35,758 nucleotides of DNA from an uncultured Clostridia bacterium. GTDB taxonomy: Bacteria; Bacillota; Clostridia; Christensenellales; UBA1242. A program made the translations under genes and the position numbers. This document shows, piece after piece, positions 14,888 to 23,103 of the stretch. Below the pieces are notes generated by a model. It was not told the DNA's origin. It worked only from the letters and a program-made list of their open reading frames with translations, and did no database searches. Within the stretch, counting starts at the first letter, position 1. Every line of letters begins with the position of its first letter. The stretch lies in the NCBI GenBank assembly GCA_904397185.1, contig CAJFOL010000085.1, positions 1 to 35,758 of the forward strand, read 5' to 3'.

Positions 14888-16159
14888 ATGGAAAATTTGA
14901 ATAGAGTCCCACTTGCTGAAAAAATGCGACCGAAGTCATTTGAAGATTTTGTGGGACAAGAACATATTGTTGGCAAGAATACACTTCTTTATCGGGCTAT
15001 AAAATATGGCACACTCGGAAGTTGTATCTTTTATGGACCGCCAGGAACAGGCAAAACTACTCTTGCAAATATAATTGCAAACACCTTGCATGCAAGATAT
15101 GTTAAGTTGAATGCTGTGACAAGTGGTGTAAGCGATGCCAAAGCGATTATTGAAAGGGCAAGACAAGATAAATTAATGTTTGGCGCTGATACTTTCCTCA
15201 TTTTAGATGAATGTCATAGGTGGAATAAGGCACAGTCAGATTGTGTGCTTGAGGCTATAGAGAACGGCTCAATTTATTTTATAGGAACAACGACCGAAAA
15301 TCCATATACTTCTATGACAAGAGCAATAGTGTCAAGGTGTAGAGTGTTTGAGTTTAAACCTATCACTTCAGACGATATAAAAAAGGCATTGCACCGAGCA
15401 TTAAGCGACAAAGAAAACGGGCTTGGCAATTTGCCTGTAGAATGTGATGACGATGCACTTAATTATTTCTCTTTTGCATCTGGCGGTGACCTTCGAAGTG
15501 CATTAAATGCACTTGAACTTGCCGTTATGACAACACCGCTTGAAAAGGATAAGGCGATACATATAACTTTAGATATTGCAAGACAGTCTATAGACAGAAA
15601 GGCTTTGTCTATGGACGAGAATATGTATTATGATTTTCTTTCTGCTTTTTGTAAAAGTTTAAGAGGGTGTGACGTAGAGGGAGCCTTGTACTATTCTCAA
15701 AGACTTATCAAAGCGGGATGTGACCCGATGGTGATTGCAAGACGACTTGTCGCACATTCATCCGAAGATGTAGGTATGGCAGATTCAAATGCATTGCTTC
15801 TTGCAACAAGTGCCATGTATGCCGTTGAAAAGATGGGTGTTCCTGAGGGGCTTATCCCATTGACACATGCAATAATTTATGTTTGTGAAGCGGAGAAATC
15901 AAATTCTGTGGTGAAGGCATTACATATGGCAGAAGAGGATGCAATAAAGTGTACAGATAACAAGGTGCCAAATCATCTTAAAAATCATCCTAGCACAAAC
16001 AAGGATGGTCATGGAAGTTATAAATATCCACATGATTATGGTGGCTATGTGAAACAGCAATATATGCCAGATTCGCTCAAGGATAGAATTTATTACGTCC
16101 CAGGAAAGAATGGTAAAGAGAAAAATTTAATAAGAAAAAAATTTAAAGGAGACAACTGA
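14888..16159 (+). CDS. rarA: Replication-associated recombination AAA+ ATPase RarA (MgsA)
   Basis: This 423-residue protein is a clamp-loader-like AAA+ ATPase acting at stalled replication forks. The N-terminus LAEKMRPKSFEDFVGQEHIVG is typical, followed by Walker A GPPGTGKTT near residue 51, Walker B ending in LDECHRWNKAQ near 105 (DEIHRFNKAQ in most relatives), the sensor-1 GTTTENPY and the GDLRSALNALE sensor-2 region. The C-terminal half is the RarA-specific tetramerisation region with SSEDVGMAD and the HLKNHPS and YPHDYGGYVKQQYMPD segments. It appears to be translated from a leaderless mRNA. Its TGA overlaps the next start by one base. Confidence 0.95.
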   Translation: MENLNRVPLAEKMRPKSFEDFVGQEHIVGKNTLLYRAIKYGTLGSCIFYGPPGTGKTTLANIIANTLHARYVKLNAVTSGVSDAKAIIERARQDKLMFGADTFLILDECHRWNKAQSDCVLEAIENGSIYFIGTTTENPYTSMTRAIVSRCRVFEFKPITSDDIKKALHRALSDKENGLGNLPVECDDDALNYFSFASGGDLRSALNALELAVMTTPLEKDKAIHITLDIARQSIDRKALSMDENMYYDFLSAFCKSLRGCDVEGALYYSQRLIKAGCDPMVIARRLVAHSSEDVGMADSNALLLATSAMYAVEKMGVPEGLIPLTHAIIYVCEAEKSNSVVKALHMAEEDAIKCTDNKVPNHLKNHPSTNKDGHGSYKYPHDYGGYVKQQYMPDSLKDRIYYVPGKNGKEKNLIRKKFKGDN

Positions 16160-17208
16160 TGTTTGGTCATAGATGTGATGGGAAAAAGGTTAAAAATTTA
16201 AATATAATTGATAAGGCAGAGCCTTTCTTTATGCCTCAAAGAATTGATGCCGTCAACTATACAACCGTCAAGGTACCATGTGCGACACTTGATGAGTTTA
16301 TTGCAAGGGAAAGACGTAATGGCAATAGTTACAACTATATGCATCTCGTGATTGCAACTCTTGTAAGAATTATGTATACAAGAAAGAAGCATAATAGGTT
16401 TATTATGCGAGGCTCAATCTATCAAAGAAATTACATAAGTGTGTCAATGGACGTCAAAAAGAGACTTGACGAAGAGGGCGATGATATGACCTTAAAATTT
16501 ATGTTTACAGGCAGGGAGTCTCTTCCAGAGGTAAAGGAAATAGTTGATAGCGAGATTGCAAAAGCCGTACAAGAAGGCGAAGTTGATAAGACCACTAAAT
16601 ATGCAAGTAAACTTGTTAAACTTCCAGATTTTCTTTTCCGCTGGGCTTTGGCAATTTTTAGATGGATGGATAGGCACGGTATGCTCACAAAAGGCATGGT
16701 TAGTGCAAGCCCATTTCACACAAGTGTGTTTTTGACAAACTTAAAGTCAATCAAACTTGGGCATATCTATCATCATTTGTATAACTTCGGCACCACGTCA
16801 ATGTTTGTTTCAATGGGTAAAGAGAAGATGGAGCCTTATATTGAAAACAACAAAGAGATAAAAATTGGTAAGTTTATGAACCTTGGTATGAGCCTTGATG
16901 AACGTGTGGCTGATGGCTTTTATATGGGTAAATCCTTGAAGTTATGCAATGATATTTTGGCAAACCCAGACACATTGCTTCAAAGTATGCCTGATGATGG
17001 AAGTATACCAAAAAAATTGGTAAGGAAAAACAAGAAAAACAAGGTAAAAAAGGTAAAAGCATCAAAGGAAAAGAAACAAAAGAAGATTAAACCATTAAAA
17101 AATAAAGAAAAACAGGACGAAAGAAAGAGAAAAATATCTTTAAGAAAGAGAAAAAGCGAAGATAGTCAAATTAGCACGAAAGAAAATACAACAAATACAG
17201 AAGAATAA
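16159..17208 (+). CDS. E2-type acyltransferase-fold protein with substituted catalytic His
   Basis: This 349-residue protein resembles the catalytic (CAT-like) domain of 2-oxoacid dehydrogenase E2 acyltransferases. There is no lipoyl or E1/E3-binding domain. The C-terminal active-site motif, normally DHRVVDG, reads DERVADG (247-253), so the catalytic His is Glu248 while the Asp-Gly is kept. The region FHTSVFLTNLKSIKLGHIYHHLYNFG with a preceding hydrophobic segment (FLFRWALAIFRWMD) also follows the E2 fold. The last 70 residues are very Lys-rich and likely disordered. AAAGGAG precedes ATG 16159, which overlaps the rarA stop (TGATG). No E1, E3 or lipoate genes are nearby, so a role in an oxoacid dehydrogenase is unlikely. 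Function unknown. Confidence 0.65.
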   Translation: MFGHRCDGKKVKNLNIIDKAEPFFMPQRIDAVNYTTVKVPCATLDEFIARERRNGNSYNYMHLVIATLVRIMYTRKKHNRFIMRGSIYQRNYISVSMDVKKRLDEEGDDMTLKFMFTGRESLPEVKEIVDSEIAKAVQEGEVDKTTKYASKLVKLPDFLFRWALAIFRWMDRHGMLTKGMVSASPFHTSVFLTNLKSIKLGHIYHHLYNFGTTSMFVSMGKEKMEPYIENNKEIKIGKFMNLGMSLDERVADGFYMGKSLKLCNDILANPDTLLQSMPDDGSIPKKLVRKNKKNKVKKVKASKEKKQKKIKPLKNKEKQDERKRKISLRKRKSEDSQISTKENTTNTEE

Positions 17209-17209
17209 T

Positions 17210-17238
17210 TTGCATAAAAGCGGATATTATGATAAAAT
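17210..17238 (+). promoter_or_regulatory. Promoter of the small membrane gene and polA
   Basis: TTGCAT 17210-17215 and TAAAAT 17233-17238 are spaced by 17 bases. The start near 17245 leaves a short leader containing AGGAGAT before ATG 17257. Confidence 0.6.
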
Positions 17239-17256
17239 TAATATAGGAGATGAAAA

Positions 17257-17529
17257 ATGAAATCTATAGTTTATTTTATCTTGGCGGTCATCACAATCGT
17301 CTATATCGGCTTTTTGTGTTATGTGAATATTGCAGGCACTAATAGTGATGTTGAATATTACATATCAGTTTATGGTGCACTGGCAATTGCTCTTGCCTAT
17401 GCAGGGATAAATTTCTTCGGCAATCCTTTAAAAATTGTGTTTTTTATATTGCTAATTATTGCAGTAATAATACTTGTCCTGACCATAGCCTTGCCGGATG
17501 TGTTTAAGTCTTTATTTGGGGTAGCATAG
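17257..17529 (+). CDS. Small integral membrane protein
   Basis: This 90-residue protein has three predicted membrane helices, at about residues 3-25, 36-54 and 58-82, and almost no soluble portion. I recognise no family or motif. AGGAGATG lies just upstream of ATG 17257. It ends eight bases before polA and is probably co-transcribed with it, but nothing suggests a functional link to DNA repair. The good ribosome-binding site, its own promoter and tight spacing support a real gene. Confidence 0.75.
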   Translation: MKSIVYFILAVITIVYIGFLCYVNIAGTNSDVEYYISVYGALAIALAYAGINFFGNPLKIVFFILLIIAVIILVLTIALPDVFKSLFGVA

Positions 17530-17537
17530 GTGAAAAG

Positions 17538-20027
17538 ATGAATAAACTTTTGATTGTAGACGGAAATAGTATTGCAAATAGAGCATTTTATGCTCTTCCT
17601 TTTTTATCCAATCACTTAGGAGAACCATCCGGTGCGGTGTTTGGATTTGCAAATATTTTAATTAAGATTATAAAGGAAGAAAAACCAAGTCATATAGTGA
17701 TAGCCTTTGACCATGCCCGTAAGACGTTTAGAAATGAAATTTATAGTGAATATAAAATGCAGAGAAGCCCAACACCGATTGAACTTGTCTCTCAATTTCC
17801 AGTTATCAAACAAATGCTCTCAACTATGGATATTAAAATTGTAGAACAAGAGGGAATTGAAGCGGATGACATAATAGGCACAATAGCAAAAAATAATGCT
17901 TGCGAGAAATTGATTTTATCGGGAGACCGAGACCTTTTGCAACTTATAGATGGTGATACCGTTGTTTGGCTGACTAAAAAGGGTGTAAGTGAGGTTGATA
18001 AGGTTGATGAAAACAGACTCAAAGAAGAATTTGGGATAAAGCCATATCAAGTGATAGAGTTAAAAGCATTGATGGGAGACAAATCTGACAATATTCCGGG
18101 AGTTATGGGTGTAGGCGAAAAAACTGCCCAAAGTTTAATTGAACAGTATGGTGATATAGACACTGTATATCAAAATCTTGACAATTTAAAACCAAAACTA
18201 AAAGAGAAACTGGAAGAAGACAAAGACATGGCATACACCTCTAAAAAACTTGCAACAATAAAGACCGATTGTCAATTTGTTTTTTCGCTTGATGATTGCC
18301 GTTTAAATTTCCCTTTTAGCGAAAAAGTATATAAGTTTTTTGAAAAAATGGATTTTACATCTCTCACTAAAAATACCGACCTTTTTAGCCGGGAAGTTGA
18401 GCCTGCAAAGGATGCAAAACGTGAAAAATTGACATATGAAAATCTGTCAAATTTAAAAGATTTTAAAGACGACTATTTTTGCTATAATTTACAAGATATG
18501 GAGTTTTTATGTGCAGACAACCTACTATATCTAGATAAAAATATAGATATGTTTAGCGATAATCTTGATTTAAAAGATTGTCTTAATGCCTTAAAAAATG
18601 TGTTTGAAAATGATAAAATTTTAAAGTTAACATTTTCTGCTAAGAGCGATATGCATCTTTTAAAAAAGTACGGAATTGTTTTAAACAATTATTATGATTT
18701 GGCAGTTGGGGACTATATAGTAAATGCTGGACAAAAAACTACAGTTAAACTTTCTTTAAATGACTATTATTCTCATTACAAGGAGTTGAAAGAGAAGATA
18801 GAAGAAAATAATCTTTCATTTATCTATGACAAAATTGAAAAACCTTTAATAGAAATTTTGTTTAGCATGGAAGAAAATGGCTTTAGAATAAATAAAGAAA
18901 GGCTAGAGGAACTTGACGAGGAGTACACTAAAAAACTTGAAGACTTGACAAAAAATATCTATGAAGAGGCAGGCGAAGAGTTTAATATAAATTCTCCTCG
19001 ACAGGTCGCACATATCTTATTTGATAAACTTGGGATAAAGGCATACAACAACAAAAAAATGTCTACAAAAGCGGATATACTTGAAGAACTTAGATTTATT
19101 CCAATTGTTGAAGATATCTTAAATTATAGAAAATATGCCAAACTTAAGAACACATACATTGATGTGTATGAGAAACTTATTGCCGAATACGGAGATATTA
19201 TTCACACTACATTTAACCAAACTCTTACTAGTACAGGCAGACTTTCAAGCAGTGAGCCTAACCTGCAAAATATACCAACACGGGATGATTATGGCAAAAA
19301 TTTAAGAAAGATTTTTGTCTCAAAATTTCAGGGTGGAAAGATTATTTCAGCCGATTATAACCAAATTGAACTTCGACTTCTTGCTGATATGTCGGGTGAG
19401 GACGAACTTATAAATTCATATAGACAAGGCAAAGATATCCATGCTCTAACCGCATCACAAATATTTAATGTAGATATTGACAAAGTCTCGCCACTTCAAA
19501 GAAGGGAGGCTAAAGCAGTAAATTTTGGGATAATTTATGGTATTAGTGACTATGGCTTGTCTCAAAATATAAAGATAACTCGTGAAAGTGCTAAAAAGTA
19601 TATCAATTCATATTTTACTCGTTACCCAAAAGTAAAACAATTTATGGATAATAATGTGACATTTGCTAAAGAAAAAGGCTATGCAGTGACCAAGTTTGGT
19701 AGAATAAGAAAGATACCAGAATTATCTTCATCTAAATATCAAACAAGGGCATTTGGTGAACGTGTTGCTATGAATATGCCACTTCAAGGGACTGCCTCAG
19801 ATATTATTAAACTTGCAATGATAAGGGTTTATAATGCATTAAAAGAGAAAAATCTTAAAAGTCAACTTATTTTGCAAATTCACGATGAACTTATTATTGA
19901 TACTTTCCCAGGAGAAGAAGAGGTTATTGAAAGACTTTTGAAAAGTGCGATGGAGGGTGTGACTGAGTTAAAAGTGCCACTAATCGTCTCTATGGGGTGT
20001 GGCGAAAGTCTATATGATTGTAAATGA
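17538..20027 (+). CDS. polA: DNA polymerase I
   Basis: This 829-residue family A polymerase acts in Okazaki-fragment processing and excision repair. The N-terminal 5'-3' nuclease domain (about 1-280) has VDGNSIANRAFYA, EADDIIGT, SGDRDLLQL and the GDKSDNIPGV helix-hairpin-helix entry. The middle domain (about 290-450) is the 3'-5' exonuclease fold, but the FDTET-type catalytic acidic motif is not seen, so proofreading is probably lost, as in several Gram-positive Pol I enzymes. The polymerase domain has motif A SADYNQIELRLLA, motif B RREAKAVNFGIIYG and motif C QIHDELI. A weak GGTGAAAAG precedes ATG 17538. Confidence 0.96.
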   Translation: MNKLLIVDGNSIANRAFYALPFLSNHLGEPSGAVFGFANILIKIIKEEKPSHIVIAFDHARKTFRNEIYSEYKMQRSPTPIELVSQFPVIKQMLSTMDIKIVEQEGIEADDIIGTIAKNNACEKLILSGDRDLLQLIDGDTVVWLTKKGVSEVDKVDENRLKEEFGIKPYQVIELKALMGDKSDNIPGVMGVGEKTAQSLIEQYGDIDTVYQNLDNLKPKLKEKLEEDKDMAYTSKKLATIKTDCQFVFSLDDCRLNFPFSEKVYKFFEKMDFTSLTKNTDLFSREVEPAKDAKREKLTYENLSNLKDFKDDYFCYNLQDMEFLCADNLLYLDKNIDMFSDNLDLKDCLNALKNVFENDKILKLTFSAKSDMHLLKKYGIVLNNYYDLAVGDYIVNAGQKTTVKLSLNDYYSHYKELKEKIEENNLSFIYDKIEKPLIEILFSMEENGFRINKERLEELDEEYTKKLEDLTKNIYEEAGEEFNINSPRQVAHILFDKLGIKAYNNKKMSTKADILEELRFIPIVEDILNYRKYAKLKNTYIDVYEKLIAEYGDIIHTTFNQTLTSTGRLSSSEPNLQNIPTRDDYGKNLRKIFVSKFQGGKIISADYNQIELRLLADMSGEDELINSYRQGKDIHALTASQIFNVDIDKVSPLQRREAKAVNFGIIYGISDYGLSQNIKITRESAKKYINSYFTRYPKVKQFMDNNVTFAKEKGYAVTKFGRIRKIPELSSSKYQTRAFGERVAMNMPLQGTASDIIKLAMIRVYNALKEKNLKSQLILQIHDELIIDTFPGEEEVIERLLKSAMEGVTELKVPLIVSMGCGESLYDCK

Positions 20028-20077
20028 TAAAACTATTTGAATAGAGCAGTTACAATTGTAGCCACCTAAAATAAAAC

Positions 20078-20115
20078 GTAGACACACCTATATAGTGATA
20101 CACTTTTTGTGCTAC
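20078..20115 (+). terminator. Possible hairpin terminator after polA
   Basis: GTAGACACA (20078-20086) can pair with TGTGCTAC (20108-20115) with one bulge; inside it AGTG (20094-20097) pairs with CACT (20101-20104), followed by TTTTT. The two pairings could be alternatives. The short inner stem makes termination uncertain. Confidence 0.35.
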
Positions 20116-20146
20116 TTTAAAGATTAATTATACTTAGGAGAAAAAA

Positions 20147-20830
20147 TTGAAGACAAAACTTATAATATTTGATTTTGATGGGACATTATCAAAACCAAAC
20201 AAACTGCCAAACAGTTGGACTAGAATTTGGGCAAAAATAGATAGAAAAGAAGATGACGATAGATTGTATGGGCAATATATTAGGGGTGAGATAGATTATA
20301 ATGAATGGGCGATTGAAGTACTAAAAATATATAGAGAAGCAGGGGTTAATAGAAAACTGCTTGAAGAGATTGCAAAGGATACACTTTTACTTGATGACAG
20401 CGATGAGGTGTTAAAGTCATTATACGAGAAGGGTATTAAAACAATCATTTTGTCAGGTGGGATAAAAAATATAATTAATTTTGTGCTTGGAAAAAGTGAA
20501 AAGTATATCTATAAAATCGAGGCACAGGAGATACTTTTTGATAGCGATGGTGTTGTCAATGGTATAACAAAATTGAATCATTTTATTGAAGATAAGAGTC
20601 AATATGTAAGTATGATAATAGATGAATTGAACCTTGACCCAAGCGAAGTTGTATTTTTTGGTAATAGTGAAAATGATGAAACTGTATACAAGACAGGGGT
20701 TAAGACTATATGCATAAACCCTCAAGGAGCAAACTATAAAGATAGCACAATTTGGAACAAAGTTATCAAAAATTGCAAAAGCCTTAAGGAACTATTGCCA
20801 TTTATTGAAGAAAATGATAAAAATATTTAA
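20147..20830 (+). CDS. HAD-superfamily phosphatase, SerB-like
   Basis: This 227-residue cytosolic hydrolase belongs to the haloacid dehalogenase superfamily. Motif I FDFDGTLS (nucleophile Asp near residue 9), motif II in IILSGG (near 100) and motif IV GNSENDETV (near 180) are clear. The short helical cap insertion after motif I resembles the phosphoserine-phosphatase (HAD-IB) group, but the substrate cannot be read from sequence. The start is TTG 20147, supported by GGAG about nine bases upstream; no in-frame ATG lies nearby. It is a monocistronic gene between polA and the ruvX unit. Confidence 0.82.
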   Translation: MKTKLIIFDFDGTLSKPNKLPNSWTRIWAKIDRKEDDDRLYGQYIRGEIDYNEWAIEVLKIYREAGVNRKLLEEIAKDTLLLDDSDEVLKSLYEKGIKTIILSGGIKNIINFVLGKSEKYIYKIEAQEILFDSDGVVNGITKLNHFIEDKSQYVSMIIDELNLDPSEVVFFGNSENDETVYKTGVKTICINPQGANYKDSTIWNKVIKNCKSLKELLPFIEENDKNI

Positions 20831-20847
20831 TTTTTTTTGATTATTAT

Positions 20848-20876
20848 TTGACTAATTTTGTGTAAAAGGGTATACT
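20848..20876 (+). promoter_or_regulatory. Promoter of ruvX-DUF1292
   Basis: TTGACT 20848-20853 and TATACT 20871-20876 are spaced by 17 bases. The start near 20883 puts the GGAG ribosome-binding site at the extreme 5' end of the mRNA. Confidence 0.75.
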
Positions 20877-20891
20877 CATTATGGAGATGTA

Positions 20892-21320
20892 ATGCAAAAG
20901 CATAGAAAAATGGGAGTAGATTATGGAGATAAACGTATAGGAATTGCCTTGAGCGACTTATTATGTATAATTTCCAGCCCTTACGAAGTCTATCAAAATA
21001 AAGGCGAAGAAGATGCTTTAAAACACTTGGACAAAATTATTAAAGATAATGATGTCGATGAGGTTGCATTTGGATTACCTTTAAATATGGACGGAAGTGA
21101 GGGAGAGCGAGCAAAAATCCATAGAGAGTTTGGAGAAAAACTTGCTCAGTACTCTGGTGTCAAGGTGTTTTATATAGATGAGCGCTTAACCTCGGCAGAG
21201 GCTGAAGACATTTTAGTTTCAAGCGGTGTCCGAAGGGAAAAGCGAAAGGAACTCATAGATAAAATATCTGCACAACTTATTTTGCAGTCATACATTGCTA
21301 ATTTTAAAAAGGGGAATTAA
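20892..21320 (+). CDS. ruvX: RuvX/YqgF family nuclease (putative pre-16S rRNA nuclease)
   Basis: This 142-residue RNase H-fold protein has the family signature MGVDYGDKRIGIALSD, the VAFGLPLNMDGSEGERA segment and YIDERLTSAEAE with its metal-binding acidic residues. Members are annotated as Holliday-junction resolvase-like or as nucleases that mature the 5' end of 16S rRNA; the latter has experimental support in other bacteria. The start at ATG 20892 follows GGAG by five bases. It is paired with a DUF1292 gene one base downstream, an order conserved in Bacillota (yrrK-yrzB). Confidence 0.93.
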   Translation: MQKHRKMGVDYGDKRIGIALSDLLCIISSPYEVYQNKGEEDALKHLDKIIKDNDVDEVAFGLPLNMDGSEGERAKIHREFGEKLAQYSGVKVFYIDERLTSAEAEDILVSSGVRREKRKELIDKISAQLILQSYIANFKKGN

Positions 21321-21321
21321 T

Positions 21322-21771
21322 ATGGAAGAAAAGAAAGTAGAAAAAAAAGAGGAAGATTTAAGACCAGTTGATATTCTTGACGTTTTACTTGATCAAGATA
21401 ACAAAGAGCCAATTGTTCTTGTAGATGAGGCAGGGAAACAACTTACATTTGAGCAAGTTGCTGTTATTCCTTACGAAGTAAGAAAGGAAAAGAGATTATA
21501 TGCTGTTCTTAAGCCTATTGATAAAATTGAAGGCATTGGTGATGACGAGGCTATCGTATTTGTAGTTGACCAAGACAAAGATGGGAACTCTATCATCAAA
21601 GTTGAGGAAGACGAGGAAGTTGCTATTGCAGTATTTGATAAATATTATGACCTTCTTGAAGAAGCACAAAAGAAAGAGAAGGAAGAGGCAAAAGCAACAA
21701 AAACAGCACCTAAGAAAACAACTTCTTCTAAAGTTGCTGGAAAAACAACAAAGAAAACTGATAAGAAATAA
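21322..21771 (+). CDS. DUF1292 (YrzB-like) protein with a Lys-rich tail
   Basis: This 149-residue protein carries a DUF1292 core (about residues 17-105) with YAVLKPID and DEAIVFVVDQD, and a central acidic stretch. Function of the family is unknown. A TTG-type upstream start at 21295 would overlap ruvX; ATG 21322 is chosen because AAGGGG lies about ten bases upstream. The last 30 residues are a Lys/Ala/Thr-rich tail (AKATKTAPKKTTSSKVAGKT), longer than in typical YrzB proteins. It is co-transcribed with ruvX and ends at a strong terminator. Confidence 0.85.
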   Translation: MEEKKVEKKEEDLRPVDILDVLLDQDNKEPIVLVDEAGKQLTFEQVAVIPYEVRKEKRLYAVLKPIDKIEGIGDDEAIVFVVDQDKDGNSIIKVEEDEEVAIAVFDKYYDLLEEAQKKEKEEAKATKTAPKKTTSSKVAGKTTKKTDKK

Positions 21772-21791
21772 TCTCATCTCAAATAAAAACA

Positions 21792-21819
21792 AAAGCATCC
21801 ATTTCTATGGATGCTTTTT
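21792..21819 (+). terminator. Terminator of ruvX-DUF1292
   Basis: AAAGCATCCAT (21792-21802) pairs perfectly with ATGGATGCTTT (21807-21817), four-base loop, followed by a T-run to 21819. The A-rich 5' flank gives a weaker U-tract on the opposite strand. Confidence 0.9.
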
Positions 21820-21935
21820 CGTTATAACAATGGTTTTGCTACTTTACCATATTGAATTGCAAATTTGTTACAATGTTTTTAATAAAAAATTTGTAATTAT
21901 GTATAAAATCTTTTATTTAAGCCATAATGAATATA

Positions 21936-21952
21936 CAAGGTAATAAACCTTG
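21936..21952 (+). promoter_or_regulatory. Hairpin next to the ribosome-binding site of the small protein gene
   Basis: CAAGGT (21936-21941) pairs with ACCTTG (21947-21952) around a five-base loop, ending seven bases before AGGAGGTG. Such a placement could affect mRNA stability or translation start. A -10-like TACAAT with a TG extension lies at 21869-21874 without a convincing -35. Confidence 0.4.
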
Positions 21953-21971
21953 AATACAGGAGGTGAAAACT

Positions 21972-22112
21972 ATGTTTGGTAAAAATTCCAAGATGGGAAA
22001 GAGTACCAAAAGTGGCAAGATGTCAAAATCTGCAAAAAGTAATGTAGAGGCATCTAAAGAAGCGAAAGGTTGCGGTTCTAAATCATCAAATTCAACTAAG
22101 GACTGCAAATAG
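21972..22112 (+). CDS. 46-residue Lys/Ser-rich protein with two Cys
   Basis: This short, strongly basic protein starts MFGKNSKMGKSTKSGKMSKS and ends with a Gly-Cys-Gly and a final Asp-Cys-Lys. Lys and Ser make up close to half of it, in a loose repeat of GKxSK-like units. It has no membrane segment and no signal peptide. A near-perfect AGGAGGTG seven bases upstream of ATG 21972, an upstream hairpin and its own terminator right after the stop mark it as an independent gene. I recognise no family. It could be a nucleic-acid-binding or spore-associated small basic protein, or a modified-peptide precursor, though no modification enzyme is adjacent. Confidence 0.75.
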   Translation: MFGKNSKMGKSTKSGKMSKSAKSNVEASKEAKGCGSKSSNSTKDCK

Positions 22113-22127
22113 TTTTCAGCCAAAATA

Positions 22128-22157
22128 GAAGAAGGCAATCAGCCTTCTTTTATTTTA
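22128..22157 (+). terminator. Terminator of the small-protein gene
   Basis: AAGAAGGC (22129-22136) pairs with GCCTTCTT (22142-22149), five-base loop, followed by TTTATTTTA. It lies between this gene and the converging lipoprotein gene and may serve both. Confidence 0.85.
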
Positions 22158-22221
22158 TAGAATTATAGGTTTTTATAAAATGTTTTTAAATTTGAGCAAA
22201 TATCACTTCAGTCAGTTTGAT

Positions 22222-22977
22222 TTATTCTGTTGGCTGACTGTCTTCAAATAAAGTCATATTGATTTTTTCAAAGTTTAGTGTGATAACCTCTTCGTTTATA
22301 CCAGTTATTACAATTGATGTTTGTAATTGCCCATTGAAACTTGAGTTGTTGAAATAGCCTTGACTTGTGTATGTGTTTGTGATGGTACCATCATCAGTAG
22401 GTGAGGTTATTTCAATACGAAATCTATACTGACTTTCTTCGCGTTCACCGCTTCCACCAAAACATAAAACCGAGGTATGGTCAGATATAAATTCGCCTGT
22501 TTCAGATATGCTTCCGCTTTCAAAAGGAATGAAAACATTGCTGTTTTCAATAGTTGCATAACTCAGCACAAAGGTTACACCAATATAACTATCAAGCCCA
22601 GATATAACAAGCCCATCAAGCGAAGTATAAATCATTTTAGACGGATTTGTTTCTTCAAAAACTGCGATGTAGTCACCTTGAGTGCTACTATTATATGTTA
22701 AAGTCAATTCCTTGTCAGTTGAGACTACTTTGCTATCGTCTTTTATCCAACATATGAAAGGATTTGTAGAAGATGTAGAATTATTCTCATTTGCCACAAG
22801 AGTCATCGTAGTGCCTTCCACTTGCCTTGGGTTTGTAAAGTTGCCAACAACAGAGCCATATGTTGAATCGCTCCAGTATACATTTATTATATAAGTTGTA
22901 CTTGATGTACAAGCCGAAAGCAAAAGCATAGGACAAAGGCAGAGAATTGAAAGTAAAATTTTTACTGATTTTTTCAT
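22222..22977 (-). CDS. Lipoprotein with a bacterial beta-repeat-like domain
   Basis: This 251-residue protein has a lipoprotein signal peptide: basic MKKSVK, hydrophobic core and the lipobox LLSAC with the acylated Cys at residue 23. It should be anchored on the outer face of the cytoplasmic membrane. Residues of about 40-110 (GSVVGNFTNPRQVEGTTMTL, then ICWIKDD and YIAVFEE) resemble the InlB B-repeat / Flg_new family of beta-grasp modules found on Gram-positive surfaces. The rest is Ser/Thr/Asn-rich with unknown function. AGAGG precedes ATG 22977 and a good promoter lies upstream. Its stop sits in the loop of a CAGTCAG/CTGACTG hairpin (22209-22240) that lacks a clear U-tract. Confidence 0.8.
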   Translation of the reverse strand: MKKSVKILLSILCLCPMLLLSACTSSTTYIINVYWSDSTYGSVVGNFTNPRQVEGTTMTLVANENNSTSSTNPFICWIKDDSKVVSTDKELTLTYNSSTQGDYIAVFEETNPSKMIYTSLDGLVISGLDSYIGVTFVLSYATIENSNVFIPFESGSISETGEFISDHTSVLCFGGSGEREESQYRFRIEITSPTDDGTITNTYTSQGYFNNSSFNGQLQTSIVITGINEEVITLNFEKINMTLFEDSQPTE

Positions 22978-22999
22978 TTTATACCTCTTTTATATTAGT

Positions 23000-23028
23000 A
23001 TTATCAATATTTTTATGTTATTTGTCAA
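23000..23028 (-). promoter_or_regulatory. Promoter of the lipoprotein gene
   Basis: On the minus strand TTGACA (complement of 23023-23028) and GATAAT (complement of 23000-23005) are spaced by 17 bases. The start falls about 15 bases ahead of the coding start region. Confidence 0.75.
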
Positions 23029-23103
23029 ATTATTTGCTTTAAATTTCATTTTCTTAGTGTATTTTTTTGTTCCTTGCATAGAATATCAATGAAAGGAGCA
23101 GTT

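Noticed and set aside
22209..22240. CAGTCAG/CTGACTG hairpin as terminator of the lipoprotein gene
   Set aside because: No T-run follows on the - strand and the loop is 18 bases long.
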